DNA of 64,000 nt from an uncultured Collinsella sp. (GTDB lineage: Bacteria; Actinomycetota; Coriobacteriia; Coriobacteriales; Coriobacteriaceae). This document shows positions 48,881 through 57,516 of the stretch, piece by piece. The stretch spans positions 41,186 to 105,185 of the forward strand of contig CAKUGR010000010.1 of NCBI GenBank assembly GCA_934654775.1, read 5' to 3'. The translations under genes and the position numbers were made by a program. The first letter of the stretch is position 1, and every line of letters starts with the position of its first letter. Below the pieces are notes generated by a model that did no database searches, was not told the origin of the DNA, and saw only the letters and a list, made by a program, of their open reading frames with translations.

Positions 48881-49379
48881 TCGCATCTCAACTCGCGTCA
48901 AAACAAAATTTGAAAATCGATAGCGACCGAAGGTCGCGATCATAGGCGGCTTGACCGCCGCATGAAAACCGACTCGCTAATCCGAATCGCAATGCGAGCC
49001 GCGTCACCTTTCGACAAATCCAACAGCGCTGCGAGTCACGCTAATGACTCTCCGCGCCATTGAAATTGTCGAAAGCTGCCTCAACTTTTTCGCCGGCGTT
49101 GCGAAAAACGATTCGACAAGTCGAATGTTTGCGCCGCCCGCGGCGCAAACCCGCTGCGCGGCGATGCAAATACTCGGCATCCCTCGCATTCGCATCACCG
49201 CTTCGCTCTCGCTACAGCGAATTTCTAACACTCAGCATCCTTCGCGTTAAAAATTCGCTTCCGCTCACGGTCTTCACGCAGTTACAACGCCGCGAGGCCT
49301 CTCGCTTGGAATGAGACCTCTCATTCCACGTCTACACTGCGTTTCGCCCAATCACCGTTCCGGAGATTGCAAGATGTAC
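48881..49379. other. non-coding region with several short palindromes
   Basis: No supported gene. GTTTGCGCCGC/GCGGCGCAAAC (49127-49150) and GGAATGAGACCTCTCATTCC (49309-49328) are perfect palindromes; GC and repeat content differ from chromosomal gaps. Confidence 0.45.
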
Positions 49380-49425
49380 GTTAATCATGATAACCGGGCC
49401 CGTAGTCCCTGTTATCATGATTTAC
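49380..49425. other. candidate oriT inverted repeat
   Basis: AATCATGATAAC (49383-49394) and GTTATCATGATT (49411-49422) are perfect arms around CGGGCCCGTAGTCCCT; outward, 15 bp match with one mismatch. It lies 175 bp before a MobC-like gene, the usual position of a MOB_P transfer origin. Confidence 0.55.
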
Positions 49426-49599
49426 GAATCTTGCTTTTCTCCTGTCACGGAGAAAAGGGAAAGGGTGAACTGCAGCACGCTTTTTGCGGGTTGGTTTCAC
49501 TCTTTCTAAAAAATTAGGCAACCATAGCAAGAGGTGACGGATGCCAATCCTCAGTTTCTTGCTTACTTTTCCGGAGGCCACTCCGGAGAAAGTAGAAAA

Positions 49600-50253
49600 A
49601 TGGCACGAAATGAATTCGTAAAGGCTCGCGTTTCTCCTGAAGAGAAAGAGATCTATCAACAACTTTGCGAACAAGCTGGTTGTACGGAAGCTGAGTTGAT
49701 TCGATCCGTACTGATTCATCGGGAAATCTCACTTGATGATCTCGATGACGAAATGCAAGTTCTTGATCGGAAGAAAAAGGCCCTCCATAAGCAACAGGAG
49801 GATTACAGGAGAGCACGGGCATCGCGTAAAACCGATGAACGTGGCGAGCCGATTTCTGAAAAAAGGAGTATTCCGTTCCAAGTAATGCTCACTGCTCCAG
49901 AAAAAAAGGCAATTGAGCAGCGTGCAGCGGCGCTCGGCATTTCTGTAAGCGAACTGGTTCGCCGCAGCGCAATTTACGGAAAGATCGAATCATTCAATTT
50001 CAATATCGCTGAAGTGGAGAAGCTTCATCACGAGTTATTGAAGGAAGGAACGAACCTCAATCAGTTGATGTATTTTGTGAATGCTCAGGGCCTTCCCGCG
50101 TACAACGAGAAAGCTGTTTTCCGAACACTTGAAAAGGTTTATCAAAATGCTCGAAAGGTCGACCGGTTTATCGAGGAACTTGAAAAGCGTTATCACGTTG
50201 ACTATGTTCCTCACGACTATCTGGCAGATGAACCTGACAACAGAAATCTTTAA
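49600..50253 (+). CDS. mobC: MobC-like relaxosome protein with two ribbon-helix-helix segments
   Basis: About 217 residues from ATG 49600 (MARNEFVKARVSPEEKE), just after a CCGGAGGCCACTCCGGAG palindrome. Two RHH-like segments are in tandem: residues 3-35 (EFVKARVSPEEKEIYQQLCE) and about 85-120 (IPFQVMLTAPEKKAIEQRAA with LGISVSELVRRSAIYG). The C-terminus has the MobC signature GTNLNQLMYFVNAQGLP. MobC proteins bind oriT and help the relaxase open the DNA. Here no relaxase gene follows, so this is probably a remnant or an element mobilised in trans. Confidence 0.82.
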   Translation: MARNEFVKARVSPEEKEIYQQLCEQAGCTEAELIRSVLIHREISLDDLDDEMQVLDRKKKALHKQQEDYRRARASRKTDERGEPISEKRSIPFQVMLTAPEKKAIEQRAAALGISVSELVRRSAIYGKIESFNFNIAEVEKLHHELLKEGTNLNQLMYFVNAQGLPAYNEKAVFRTLEKVYQNARKVDRFIEELEKRYHVDYVPHDYLADEPDNRNL

Positions 50254-50553
50254 CTCGGACCTATACTTCGCGAATGATGCGCACAGCGCCATTGCAAGAC
50301 CGATCGCAAGGCCAACGGCCGCTATCTTTGCATAGCTCCTGCCCGCGCGTCCCAGTTTTCGGCCTAAAACGGGATGCATTTTCCGAACCGGCGCTCAAAA
50401 GGAAACCGTATCCCGCTTTGGGGCGGGGGCTGCGGAAAATTGGCCCGTGATCTGGTTCGGATTGGAGTATGCGTTAACCGTTGATGTTGGCCGGTGTGGG
50501 CATGGAGATAGATGAGTGGATCGAGCGATATAATGGCATGCTATGGAGGCCAT
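50254..50553. other. element-chromosome junction with a repeat and a possible gene relic
   Basis: On the minus strand from 50379 to about 50254 the frame reads GRAGRSYAKIAAVGLAIGLA, a plausible membrane helix with chromosomal codon use, then runs into the mobC end, as if a gene had been cut. At 50344-50424 lies a copy of the GTCCC/CGGAAA repeat family seen at 25111 (AACGGGATGCATTTTCCG). A weak promoter for the LuxR-type gene is expected here. Confidence 0.45.
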
Positions 50554-52695
50554 ATGCTCTTTTCCCGCCGTTCTGCCACATCTGCCTGCGCCATTGTGCT
50601 TATCGTAATGGCGGTTACCCCTTATCACCGGTTTTCATCTTCAATCGGCTTGGCATCAGGTGCAATGACCTGGCTCGTTATCCTTGGCGCATGCCTCGCA
50701 GCGTTTGGTCACGGTGTTGCGCTCCGCAAGGGGAGAGAAATAAGACGGCCGGGTCGCCTTGGCGTCTTCGGTGTTTTCCTTGCTGCTATTGCGGTGGTTC
50801 CCGAATGGGTCGACTTGGCCTTCTATGCTCGCGGAGATTCTATTCCAATCGCGTTTGCACCAATCTGGTTGTTGCATGGTGTTTCGTGTGCCTTGTGCTT
50901 CACTGGGTCGTTGCTCCTCTCATATGTAATTTGGGATACGGCGGGCTCTCCTTTGATACGGGGGGCGGCGCGGGACGGCGAAAGGGGGACCCGCCGATCG
51001 CAGAGCGCGCTTTTTGCAGAAACAATAGTTGTCCTGTCTTGCCTGCTGTTTTGCTGTCGAGTTTCATGGAGAGTCGTTCCCGAGCCATGGGGGATGCCCT
51101 CTGTAACGGCCGCATCAATTGGCATCGTGCTTTTAATTCCTCTGGTCTATCTCGTATTGGCTGCGGTCACGCTGCTTTGCTGTCCCCGCGCCTTTGGTCG
51201 GGGGCAGGGCAACGTGTTTGCCCGTTCTGTGCTCGTAGCAGTTCCCATTGGCCTTGTTCCGGCTGTCGAGGTGGCATATTTTGCAAGCGGTGCCACGGTC
51301 ATTGCATCACTGTCGATGGGGTCCGCTATTGCTGTTGCCGCCTTCGTATACACATTGCTAAGGGAGAAACGGGACAACAATTCGGATACCCCTCGCACGT
51401 CCGACCCATTCGATGCGGGGGTGTTTTCCCCTGCCCTGTCGCCTCGAGAAGAGCAGTTTGTTCGACTGCTGCTCAAAGGGAAAACGCCGGCGGAAATTGC
51501 CAGGGAGACGGGTACGAAGCCATCGACGGTGCGAACAACGCTTCACCGAGCATACGGGAAGGCGTCGGTTGCGGGCTCGCGTGAGCTGGTGGCGCTGTTT
51601 GCGGGTGGGGGCGAAGCTGTAGAGTCTGAGCTGTCGCAGCGGCATGCCGGCGATATGTTGGCATTAGCTCGGACGCACCGGCTGCTTCGATATCTGCCCA
51701 CATCTTTTTTTATTTTCCTTGCGGCAGGTCCCTTGGTAATGGCGAATAGTGATTGGGAATCCAGCGTTACGCGGGCAGTCGCCTTTTCTCTTGCAAGCTA
51801 TACATTGGGCCTCGGACTGTTTCTTTCGCCGTATTGCGCGGTTGTAAAGACAAATCATGACGCTGATCTGGATAGGGCAGGCGAAGCGATTGGGCTCGGA
51901 AGCCCGTGCGTGTGGGCGATACTGTCTGCCGTGGAATGGGCTTTTGTTTATATCGCGGCATGGAGGTGCATACGCGATCCGTTGATGGCTGCACCGGTCC
52001 TGTTTTGCGGCATAGCGTCTATGGCTTCGCTCGCTGTTAAGCTGCGCCCGTTTAAGGTTCATGCCCATACTCGGGCTATCGTGCCGTTGGCGTTAATAGG
52101 TGTATCCGCTTTAATCTATGCAGCAACTAGGGGGCGAATTCATGAACTTGCGGTACTGACGGGGATGCTGCTCACGTATATAGTGCTGCGAAGCTGTCCG
52201 CAGCGCAAAATGCTTGGGGTATGGATGCTCTGCTTTGGGGCGATGGCTCCTGTTTGGGTTGTCTTGCTCAACATGGTGCAGGATCTGACGGTTTTCAAGC
52301 CGTTGTTCCTCGCGTCGTTGTTGGGGCATAGTTCGGCTGTCAATGTCGTCGTGGCAACGGTGGTCGTCTGCTGGTCTGCGCCCATGTTCGTCACGCACAT
52401 CGCGCTCGCCCGCTCGGTTGAGGACGAGAAAGCCGTCTTGGAGTACCGCGCGAACGGGTCCACCGAAACAGCCCGCGTGCGCCAGCTGGCCCTGCTTATG
52501 TCTCGCTCCCTTTCTGATGTTCAGTCGCAAATCTTGCTGATGACGGCAGAGGGCGCAACGACAAAGGCTATTGCGGAGGATGTCGGTTACGCTGCATCTA
52601 CGGTGCAAGCGTTGCGATCCGCATCTTATCGCCAGTTGAAGATCAAGAACAAAGCGGAGCTTATTTCATTGTTATCGCAGGTGGATAACGTGTAA
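50554..52695 (+). CDS. membrane regulator with two LuxR-type HTH domains
   Basis: 713 residues built as TM block, HTH, TM block, HTH. The first block has seven or so helices, then a LuxR-type HTH (LSPREEQFVRLLLKGKTPAE, with STVRTTLHRAYGK) near 51436-51600. A second block of seven to eight helices follows, then a second HTH (LSDVQSQILLMTAEGATTKA, with STVQALRSASYRQL) near 52507-52678. Coriobacteriia have many one-block membrane LuxR regulators; a tandem fusion is unusual. The start is 50554 (GGAGGCCAT before it) or 50512. It likely controls the transporter cluster downstream. Confidence 0.85.
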   Translation: MLFSRRSATSACAIVLIVMAVTPYHRFSSSIGLASGAMTWLVILGACLAAFGHGVALRKGREIRRPGRLGVFGVFLAAIAVVPEWVDLAFYARGDSIPIAFAPIWLLHGVSCALCFTGSLLLSYVIWDTAGSPLIRGAARDGERGTRRSQSALFAETIVVLSCLLFCCRVSWRVVPEPWGMPSVTAASIGIVLLIPLVYLVLAAVTLLCCPRAFGRGQGNVFARSVLVAVPIGLVPAVEVAYFASGATVIASLSMGSAIAVAAFVYTLLREKRDNNSDTPRTSDPFDAGVFSPALSPREEQFVRLLLKGKTPAEIARETGTKPSTVRTTLHRAYGKASVAGSRELVALFAGGGEAVESELSQRHAGDMLALARTHRLLRYLPTSFFIFLAAGPLVMANSDWESSVTRAVAFSLASYTLGLGLFLSPYCAVVKTNHDADLDRAGEAIGLGSPCVWAILSAVEWAFVYIAAWRCIRDPLMAAPVLFCGIASMASLAVKLRPFKVHAHTRAIVPLALIGVSALIYAATRGRIHELAVLTGMLLTYIVLRSCPQRKMLGVWMLCFGAMAPVWVVLLNMVQDLTVFKPLFLASLLGHSSAVNVVVATVVVCWSAPMFVTHIALARSVEDEKAVLEYRANGSTETARVRQLALLMSRSLSDVQSQILLMTAEGATTKAIAEDVGYAASTVQALRSASYRQLKIKNKAELISLLSQVDNV

Positions 52696-52804
52696 ACGCC
52701 TGGATTATCAACTCAATAGCGAGTGTTTACAGACATCTTTCTCCATTCATGCAAAGGTTGCCGTGCGTCGACGCATTGTTAACCGCTTTTGATTGGAGAA
52801 GGCC

Positions 52805-53317
52805 ATGATTAAGCCAAGGAGCGCTATTGCTCGAATCGGAGTCGGCTTGGCGATTGTTGCGGGCTTGTCGATGGGTGCACCTGCCGCATCATTTGCTCAA
52901 GAGGAGTTTGACACTTCCCAGGTTTCTAGCATTTCGCAGAGCGCGGATGCCGGAATTGCCACATGCAAGAACAACGAAGATAGAGATTTCGCTTTTCAGT
53001 GTTCTGGCACGAGCGCAACTGGCTATCGCCGGAAAGAAGATTCATCCTCAGTCTACATTTGGATTCAAGGCTATTCGGGAAAGCCATTGCGCCTGTACGT
53101 GGACGGTGCCTATGACACTAAAGGAACGGGCAACATGAATTGCACGCAAGGCGTGTATCGCTCCAACCATGCGGATAAATGGGAGATATACAACCTCGTC
53201 CGTGAGAATGGGCGCAGTCATGCTCGTCTGACTGCATGGGCCGAGTCCGGATACGGCACGGTCTATGGAAAGTGGAGCCCCGATTGCTTCGGCCATTTTA
53301 ACAAACTTCCCTCCTAG
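52805..53317 (+). CDS. secreted protein with paired cysteines, beside ABC transporter
   Basis: 170 residues: a signal peptide (RSAIARIGVGLAIVAGLSMG, cut near ASFA-QEE), then a mature part of about 135 residues with four cysteines (ATCKNNED, FQCSGTS, NMNCTQG, SPDCFGH), which could form two disulfides. The segment GVYRSNHADKWEIYN followed by LTAWAESGYGTVYG recalls DUF2712-type and lactococcin-972-like secreted proteins found next to ABC transporters, but I cannot assign a family. GGAGAAGG precedes the start. A stem-loop follows the stop. Confidence 0.75.
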   Translation: MIKPRSAIARIGVGLAIVAGLSMGAPAASFAQEEFDTSQVSSISQSADAGIATCKNNEDRDFAFQCSGTSATGYRRKEDSSSVYIWIQGYSGKPLRLYVDGAYDTKGTGNMNCTQGVYRSNHADKWEIYNLVRENGRSHARLTAWAESGYGTVYGKWSPDCFGHFNKLPS

Positions 53318-53345
53318 CCAATCCGCAGCTTCTTGTTGTGATTAG

Positions 53346-53377
53346 GGCCGGGCCGAGCGTTGCTGCTCGGCCCGGCC
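53346..53377. terminator. 13-bp GC hairpin without T-run (partial terminator or RNA stabiliser)
   Basis: GGCCGGGCCGAGC (53346-53358) and GCTCGGCCCGGCC (53365-53377) are a perfect 13-bp stem with a 6-nt loop, between the secreted-protein gene and the transporter genes. Without a T-run it may protect the upstream message and lower downstream expression. Confidence 0.7.
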
Positions 53378-53396
53378 AATGGGAGGATGATGACAT

Positions 53397-54278
53397 TTGA
53401 ATAGAAATCTAATACGGCACGAGCTGTCCAAGATATTTGGCAATCCTATATTTGCGTTGGCTCTTATTTTGGCGACTGCCATTTCGATGGCAGCTGCCAT
53501 CGAGGCGTGGTGGACACTCGAGGCCGAGCGCAAGCAGCTGTTATCTTTTGGCTACGGCATTGGTCTGCAGTCTCAGACATACCTCGGCCAAACGCGTGAA
53601 AGTAGCTTTGGCAACTGGATCGTTGTGAGCGCGAACGCGCCGTTGCTAGCGTCGGTGTTTTTCTATGCGCTGCCGTTGCTTGCCATGTTGGCCGGGTCGT
53701 GGTCATGCCTGTCCGAGCGTTTGAGCGGTTACGAGGCACAGATCTGCACGCGTGTTTCTAGAAATGCATATGTGAACGTGAAGATGCTGTCTGCTTTCCT
53801 CTCTGCGTTTGCGGTCACGGCTATTCCGCTACTCGTGAACTTTCTGATTGTCTCCATGCTGTTTCCCGCGTATCTCCCCCGAGTCGACGAATCGACTTAC
53901 GTCGGACTCTATCTGCATAGCTATTTTTCTGGCCTGTTTTATTCCCGGCCTCTGTTATACGTGCTGGTTTATACGCTGTTCGATGCGGTGGCGCTGGGGG
54001 TTCTATCCATGGCCGTGACCGGTCTGTCGGTTGTGTTCCGCAGCAGAATCAAGGCGATGGTCGTTCCATATCTGATTATGGTTGCATGGCATTTTGTTAA
54101 CGACTGGATTTTTAGCGTCCTTTCATGCGTCGGCTTTAACTGCAACATTCTTAACAGCATCAGGTCGGAATCACTAAATAACTGGCCCGACATCCGAGCG
54201 GGGGTTGCGGAAATCATCTTGCTGTTCGTCTTTTCTTTGGTTTCCGCGAGATTCTTAAAAAGGCGCGAGGTGGTCTGA
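53397..54278 (+). CDS. ABC-2-type permease, first subunit
   Basis: 293 residues, about six helices: one N-terminal helix (FALALILATAISMAAAIEAW), an external loop, and five helices with the charged IC region SERLSGYEAQICTRVSR. The pattern fits the small permeases of bacitracin- or lantibiotic-type exporters. The start is TTG at 53397 after GGGAGGATG, as no ATG is near. Its stop overlaps the next start (TGATG). Confidence 0.82.
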   Translation: MNRNLIRHELSKIFGNPIFALALILATAISMAAAIEAWWTLEAERKQLLSFGYGIGLQSQTYLGQTRESSFGNWIVVSANAPLLASVFFYALPLLAMLAGSWSCLSERLSGYEAQICTRVSRNAYVNVKMLSAFLSAFAVTAIPLLVNFLIVSMLFPAYLPRVDESTYVGLYLHSYFSGLFYSRPLLYVLVYTLFDAVALGVLSMAVTGLSVVFRSRIKAMVVPYLIMVAWHFVNDWIFSVLSCVGFNCNILNSIRSESLNNWPDIRAGVAEIILLFVFSLVSARFLKRREVV

Positions 54279-55114
54279 TGCTGTTTAGGCTGGTCGCCGC
54301 GGACCTGAGGACCGTTTTGAAGAAGAACATCGTTACTTTTATTGCGGTTGCGGCAGTGACCGTTGCGAACTTGGTGTACGCCTACGGATTGTCTTCTGTG
54401 TATGGGGTCAGGACGGATACCTTGGGGTTTGCGGATAATCTTGCGCTCGTGTTTGCCGGATCTGCTCCGTTTGAGCCTAGGCCCGGGGTCATGTTTGTGC
54501 CTCCGCTAGGGTGGCTATTCCTCATTCTGCTTATTCTCTATACAACACTCGATTATCCGACCGAATCGTTGCACGGGCTTGGTTTACAAGCACTTGTTCG
54601 ATGCCGGGCAAGAACCCTTTGGTGGGCCTCGCGTTTTATCTCAGTGGCGGCGGTAACGGCATTTTCACTGCTCGTGGTGGTTTGCTCTGTTGTGATTTGG
54701 AGCTTGGTGGTGAGCTCCTCGTTCAGCGCGGTCATTCATGGCGAGTCGCTTCAGCTGGCTAATTTGGCGCCGTGGTTTCTCAAAGCTGCCGAGGCGGATG
54801 CGCTGCCGTTTTTCATAGGTCTCTTATTTGCTTTCGAGGCGCTTGCGTTTGCGCAGGCAGCGGTTGGGTTTGTGCTTGGGCCGTCAGTCTCGTTTGTGGT
54901 TTTAATGAGCTACCTGATCTGCTCGGCATATGCACGACATTGGGCGCTATTGGGTAACGCCTTGATGCTGTTGCGCTGGGGCGGAATTGTCAAAGAGGGA
55001 ATCGCGGCGGGCTCGAGCGTCTTGTCATCAATTGGGCTTATGTCGTTATGCCTATCGTTGGGTGGACTGTGGTTTCGAAGGGCCGACCTTATAGAAAAGG
55101 GGGACAAGATATGA
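54278..55114 (+). CDS. ABC-2-type permease, second subunit
   Basis: 278 residues, six predicted helices, with the coupling region LHGLGLQALVRCRARTLWWA. Similar size and layout to the first permease but with little sequence identity. The ATG overlaps the previous stop, and its own stop overlaps the ATPase start (ATGA), so the three subunits are made in equal amounts. Confidence 0.82.
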   Translation: MLFRLVAADLRTVLKKNIVTFIAVAAVTVANLVYAYGLSSVYGVRTDTLGFADNLALVFAGSAPFEPRPGVMFVPPLGWLFLILLILYTTLDYPTESLHGLGLQALVRCRARTLWWASRFISVAAVTAFSLLVVVCSVVIWSLVVSSSFSAVIHGESLQLANLAPWFLKAAEADALPFFIGLLFAFEALAFAQAAVGFVLGPSVSFVVLMSYLICSAYARHWALLGNALMLLRWGGIVKEGIAAGSSVLSSIGLMSLCLSLGGLWFRRADLIEKGDKI

Positions 55115-55755
55115 GCGTGATCGTTAGGGACGTATCGAAGCGCATGGGCAAAAACGATGTCCTGCGCAACGTGTCCATCGAGGTTGACCCTGGGACCGTG
55201 GTCGGACTTCAGGGGATAAACGGTTCGGGTAAGACCATGCTTATGCGAGCGGTCTGCGGATTGATCAAGCCTACCGAAGGCGAAATCTCTATCGATGGCC
55301 AAAGGCTTGGGGCGGACATCTCGTTCCCGCCGAGTCTGGGGATGTTAATCGAGGCGCCTTCCTTTTTGGGATATCTGTCTGGCTACGACAATCTGGAGCT
55401 CATCGCTCAGATCAAGGGCGTTGCCACCCCCGAGGACATTCGCTCTGCCCTGCGGCTCGTGGGGCTCGATGCAGACGAAAAAAAGAAGTTCCGAGCATAC
55501 TCGCTTGGGATGAAGCAACGTCTGGGGATAGCTGCGGCAATTATGGAAAAGCCGAAGCTACTTGTTCTCGATGAGCCAACAAATGCCCTCGACGAAGCGG
55601 GCGTGGAAATACTCAAGCGCGTTGTGGCGATGGCGGCATCAACGGGTCGCGAGGTTATTCTGTCCAGCCATGACGGAGAGGTGCTCGAGGAGCTGGCCGA
55701 TCGGGTTTACTGCATGCGCGACGGTGCCGTTGTGAAAGTTCGGGAAAGGTCGTGA
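55111..55755 (+). CDS. ABC transporter ATPase
   Basis: 214 residues: Walker A GINGSGKTMLM, Q loop region IEAPSFLGYLSGYDNLELIA, signature YSLGMKQRLGIAAAIM, Walker B LLVLDEPTNALDEAG and the switch histidine in ILSSHDGEVL. The LGMKQRLG form is typical of the bacteriocin and bacitracin ABC branch. The start at 55111 overlaps the permease stop. Confidence 0.93.
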   Translation: MSVIVRDVSKRMGKNDVLRNVSIEVDPGTVVGLQGINGSGKTMLMRAVCGLIKPTEGEISIDGQRLGADISFPPSLGMLIEAPSFLGYLSGYDNLELIAQIKGVATPEDIRSALRLVGLDADEKKKFRAYSLGMKQRLGIAAAIMEKPKLLVLDEPTNALDEAGVEILKRVVAMAASTGREVILSSHDGEVLEELADRVYCMRDGAVVKVRERS

Positions 55756-55760
55756 GCGCG

Positions 55761-56420
55761 ATGAAGAAGACCCTGTGGACAAGAAGGGCGGTGCTCGCTC
55801 TTTTCGGCTGTGCTGCCACCGGCCTTGCGGGCATGGGGGTGAGCGTCGTTAACGGGAACCGGACGGTCATTCCTGAGAAATATTATGCGGAGGGCGAATG
55901 GCTCTCGATGGATGGGGCGTTTCTGGGGTCGAAGGATGTGGCGACTGACGGGTATTCGTTTTGCATAGACGGGGCGGAGCTGCTCACGCCGCGCGAGTAT
56001 CTCAAGCGTGCGCATGATGATTATTCAAAATATGGCGTCGTGGATACGAAAACGAAATTGAAGGACGCCGACATCACGTGTGTTATCGCCGTAAAGATGC
56101 GTGTCAGGAATAAGGACAATGTCGAAGGCGGAATCAAGACGTATGTTTGGCATTTGGTGCCGGAGTCTGCGCCAAACTATGACTTTATGGTCAATACCGA
56201 TCTGATGGCGCAGGCAATGCCGGCTCTAAGCGGTTCTGCTGCGTTTGCCGTGCAGGTTGGGGCGGAGAACGAGTTGCTCGTCCCATTCATGATGCAAAAC
56301 ACCAACGACTATTTCGAAGGTTACGAGACCGTCCGTTTTGAGAAGGCTTTTCCTGGGACTTATACGATGAAGATGACCGATCTGCCGGAGAGAAGGCTCT
56401 TAAGGTTTGAAGTGAAGTAA
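55761..56420 (+). CDS. membrane-anchored protein at the end of the transporter operon (DUF5028-like)
   Basis: 219 residues from ATG 55761 (or GTG 55752, overlapping the ATPase stop). One N-terminal helix (RRAVLALFGCAATGLAGMGV) anchors an outer beta-rich domain: EGEWLSMDGAFLGSK, FCIDGAELLTPREYL, then IAVKMRVRNKDNVEGGI. This resembles DUF5028-type proteins that accompany such exporters in Gram-positive gut bacteria; an accessory or immunity role is an inference. The frame stays open for 69 more codons after the stop. Confidence 0.75.
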   Translation: MKKTLWTRRAVLALFGCAATGLAGMGVSVVNGNRTVIPEKYYAEGEWLSMDGAFLGSKDVATDGYSFCIDGAELLTPREYLKRAHDDYSKYGVVDTKTKLKDADITCVIAVKMRVRNKDNVEGGIKTYVWHLVPESAPNYDFMVNTDLMAQAMPALSGSAAFAVQVGAENELLVPFMMQNTNDYFEGYETVRFEKAFPGTYTMKMTDLPERRLLRFEVK

Positions 56421-56630
56421 CTCGAAGGTCCCGCGGTTCGCGACGAGCTCCTTGCGCGCCGCGGCTACGCAAGGGAGATTCGCAACCGCTATGCCGGCTC
56501 CGTTCCCGATGCCGGTGACGACCGCGTCCGCGCCACCGGCCAGGCGCACGGCGGTAGCGCCGTGTCGCGACAGATGGACGATCGCGTCGTCGATCGCGGT
56601 GACTACTCGCGCGGCGACACGCCCCGCTAG
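56421..56630 (+). pseudogene. 3' relic of an unidentified gene
   Basis: Directly after the TAA of the previous gene, 69 in-frame codons read VRDELLARRGYAREIRNRYA and continue to a TAG at 56628, with a basic, hydrophilic composition unlike the preceding protein. There is no start or ribosome site. It looks like the C-terminal end of another protein into which the transporter cluster was inserted. Reading through the TAA is less likely. Confidence 0.45.
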
Positions 56631-56787
56631 TTTTGAACTGTCCTGCCCTAGCGCGTTGCAATTCAATCAGCTGTTACAGAATCCTGGAAGAAAGGGCCAA
56701 ACCGAAGTGTCTGGCCGGACGCCAATTGTCCGGGAACTGCTTCGGATTCGACCCTCTTCTACTTTACCTCCATGGCCATGCGGAAGG

Positions 56788-57010
56788 CTAGTACTCCTTA
56801 ACCGGATGCTTCTTACCGAAACCACCGTCGATGCCGAAACGGCAGAGCCTGTCGATGGCGCGAAGGTGCTCATCAATGGCGTTGGCGATCTGAGTGTCAA
56901 CGATGCTGTCATAGTCGTTAAGGCTGCGGACCGCCTCGTCGGCGGCCATGAAGGCCTTGATGGCTTGATTGAACTGAGCCTTAAAGATGTCGAGCGTGTG
57001 ACCGGGGTTG
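56788..57010 (-). pseudogene. 3' relic of a minus-strand gene
   Basis: The minus strand from about 57010 to a TAG at 56788 reads HTLDIFKAQFNQAIKAFMAA followed by ANAIDEHLRAIDRLCRFGID and a KKHPVKEY end. Amphipathic helices and chromosomal-type codons (GAC, ATC, GCC, CGC) suggest real coding; the plus strand of the same segment gives a less natural protein. No start; the 5' part is replaced by the DUF559-like relic. Family not recognised. Confidence 0.4.
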
Positions 57011-57516
57011 TCGCGTCGCCGTTTGAGGCTCAGCTGTCCTTGTTGCTTGCGACGCCGCGCGTCGCCGGTAGCGAGGGTCTCAGATCCTTTAGCAACAATG
57101 CTCGCATTGTCCTTTCGGGCAAGGCAGCGCGTTTGGCCGGGCGCTACAACTGCTATGCAGACTTCCTATTTGAGGAGACGGGTGACAAGAAGCCGCTTGT
57201 CGTCGAGTGCCAAGGCAGGCTTGTGCACAGTGGGGCCGATGCCGCAATGTCGGATTCCGATCGCGCCACCGCATTGCAGCAAATGGGTTTCAACGTCATG
57301 TTGCTGACGTATCAGCAAATCGCCGATGAGAAGAACTTCGAGATAGTGAAGCGCATGTTGTTTGAGGAGATCGGCTTGGAGTATCGCGAGAAGACGGACG
57401 CCAGCTTGATGCGCAGCGCAGTCTTCGTCGCGAGCTCTTTATCGATTGGAACACGCTGGGGCGCTAAAGTTTCCGAGCCTTGCCCTTACCTCTGCTCTTG
57501 CAAAACCTTGCAATGA
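57001..57516 (+). pseudogene. C-terminal part of an AbiEi/DUF559-like protein
   Basis: About 170 codons from VTGVVASPFEAQLSLLLATP to a TGA at 57514. The centre, YADFLFEE with KPLVVECQGRLVHSG and DRATALQQMGFNVMLLTYQQ, is the nuclease-fold end of the same broad family as the protein at 9107. The N-terminal half is missing and no start is credible, so it is a 5'-truncated gene. Its 3' end overlaps the end of the convergent DUF1648-like gene by about 50 bp. Confidence 0.6.

Noticed and set aside
48464..48943. A 159-codon minus-strand frame in the mobilisation region.
   Set aside because: It crosses a strong terminator and several palindromes, has no ribosome site and an unnatural Arg/Ser-rich composition.
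56452..57000. Extension of the DUF559-like frame upstream to 56452.
   Set aside because: The first 180 codons give no domain and overlap a better minus-strand coding pattern; the family resemblance begins only near 57001.
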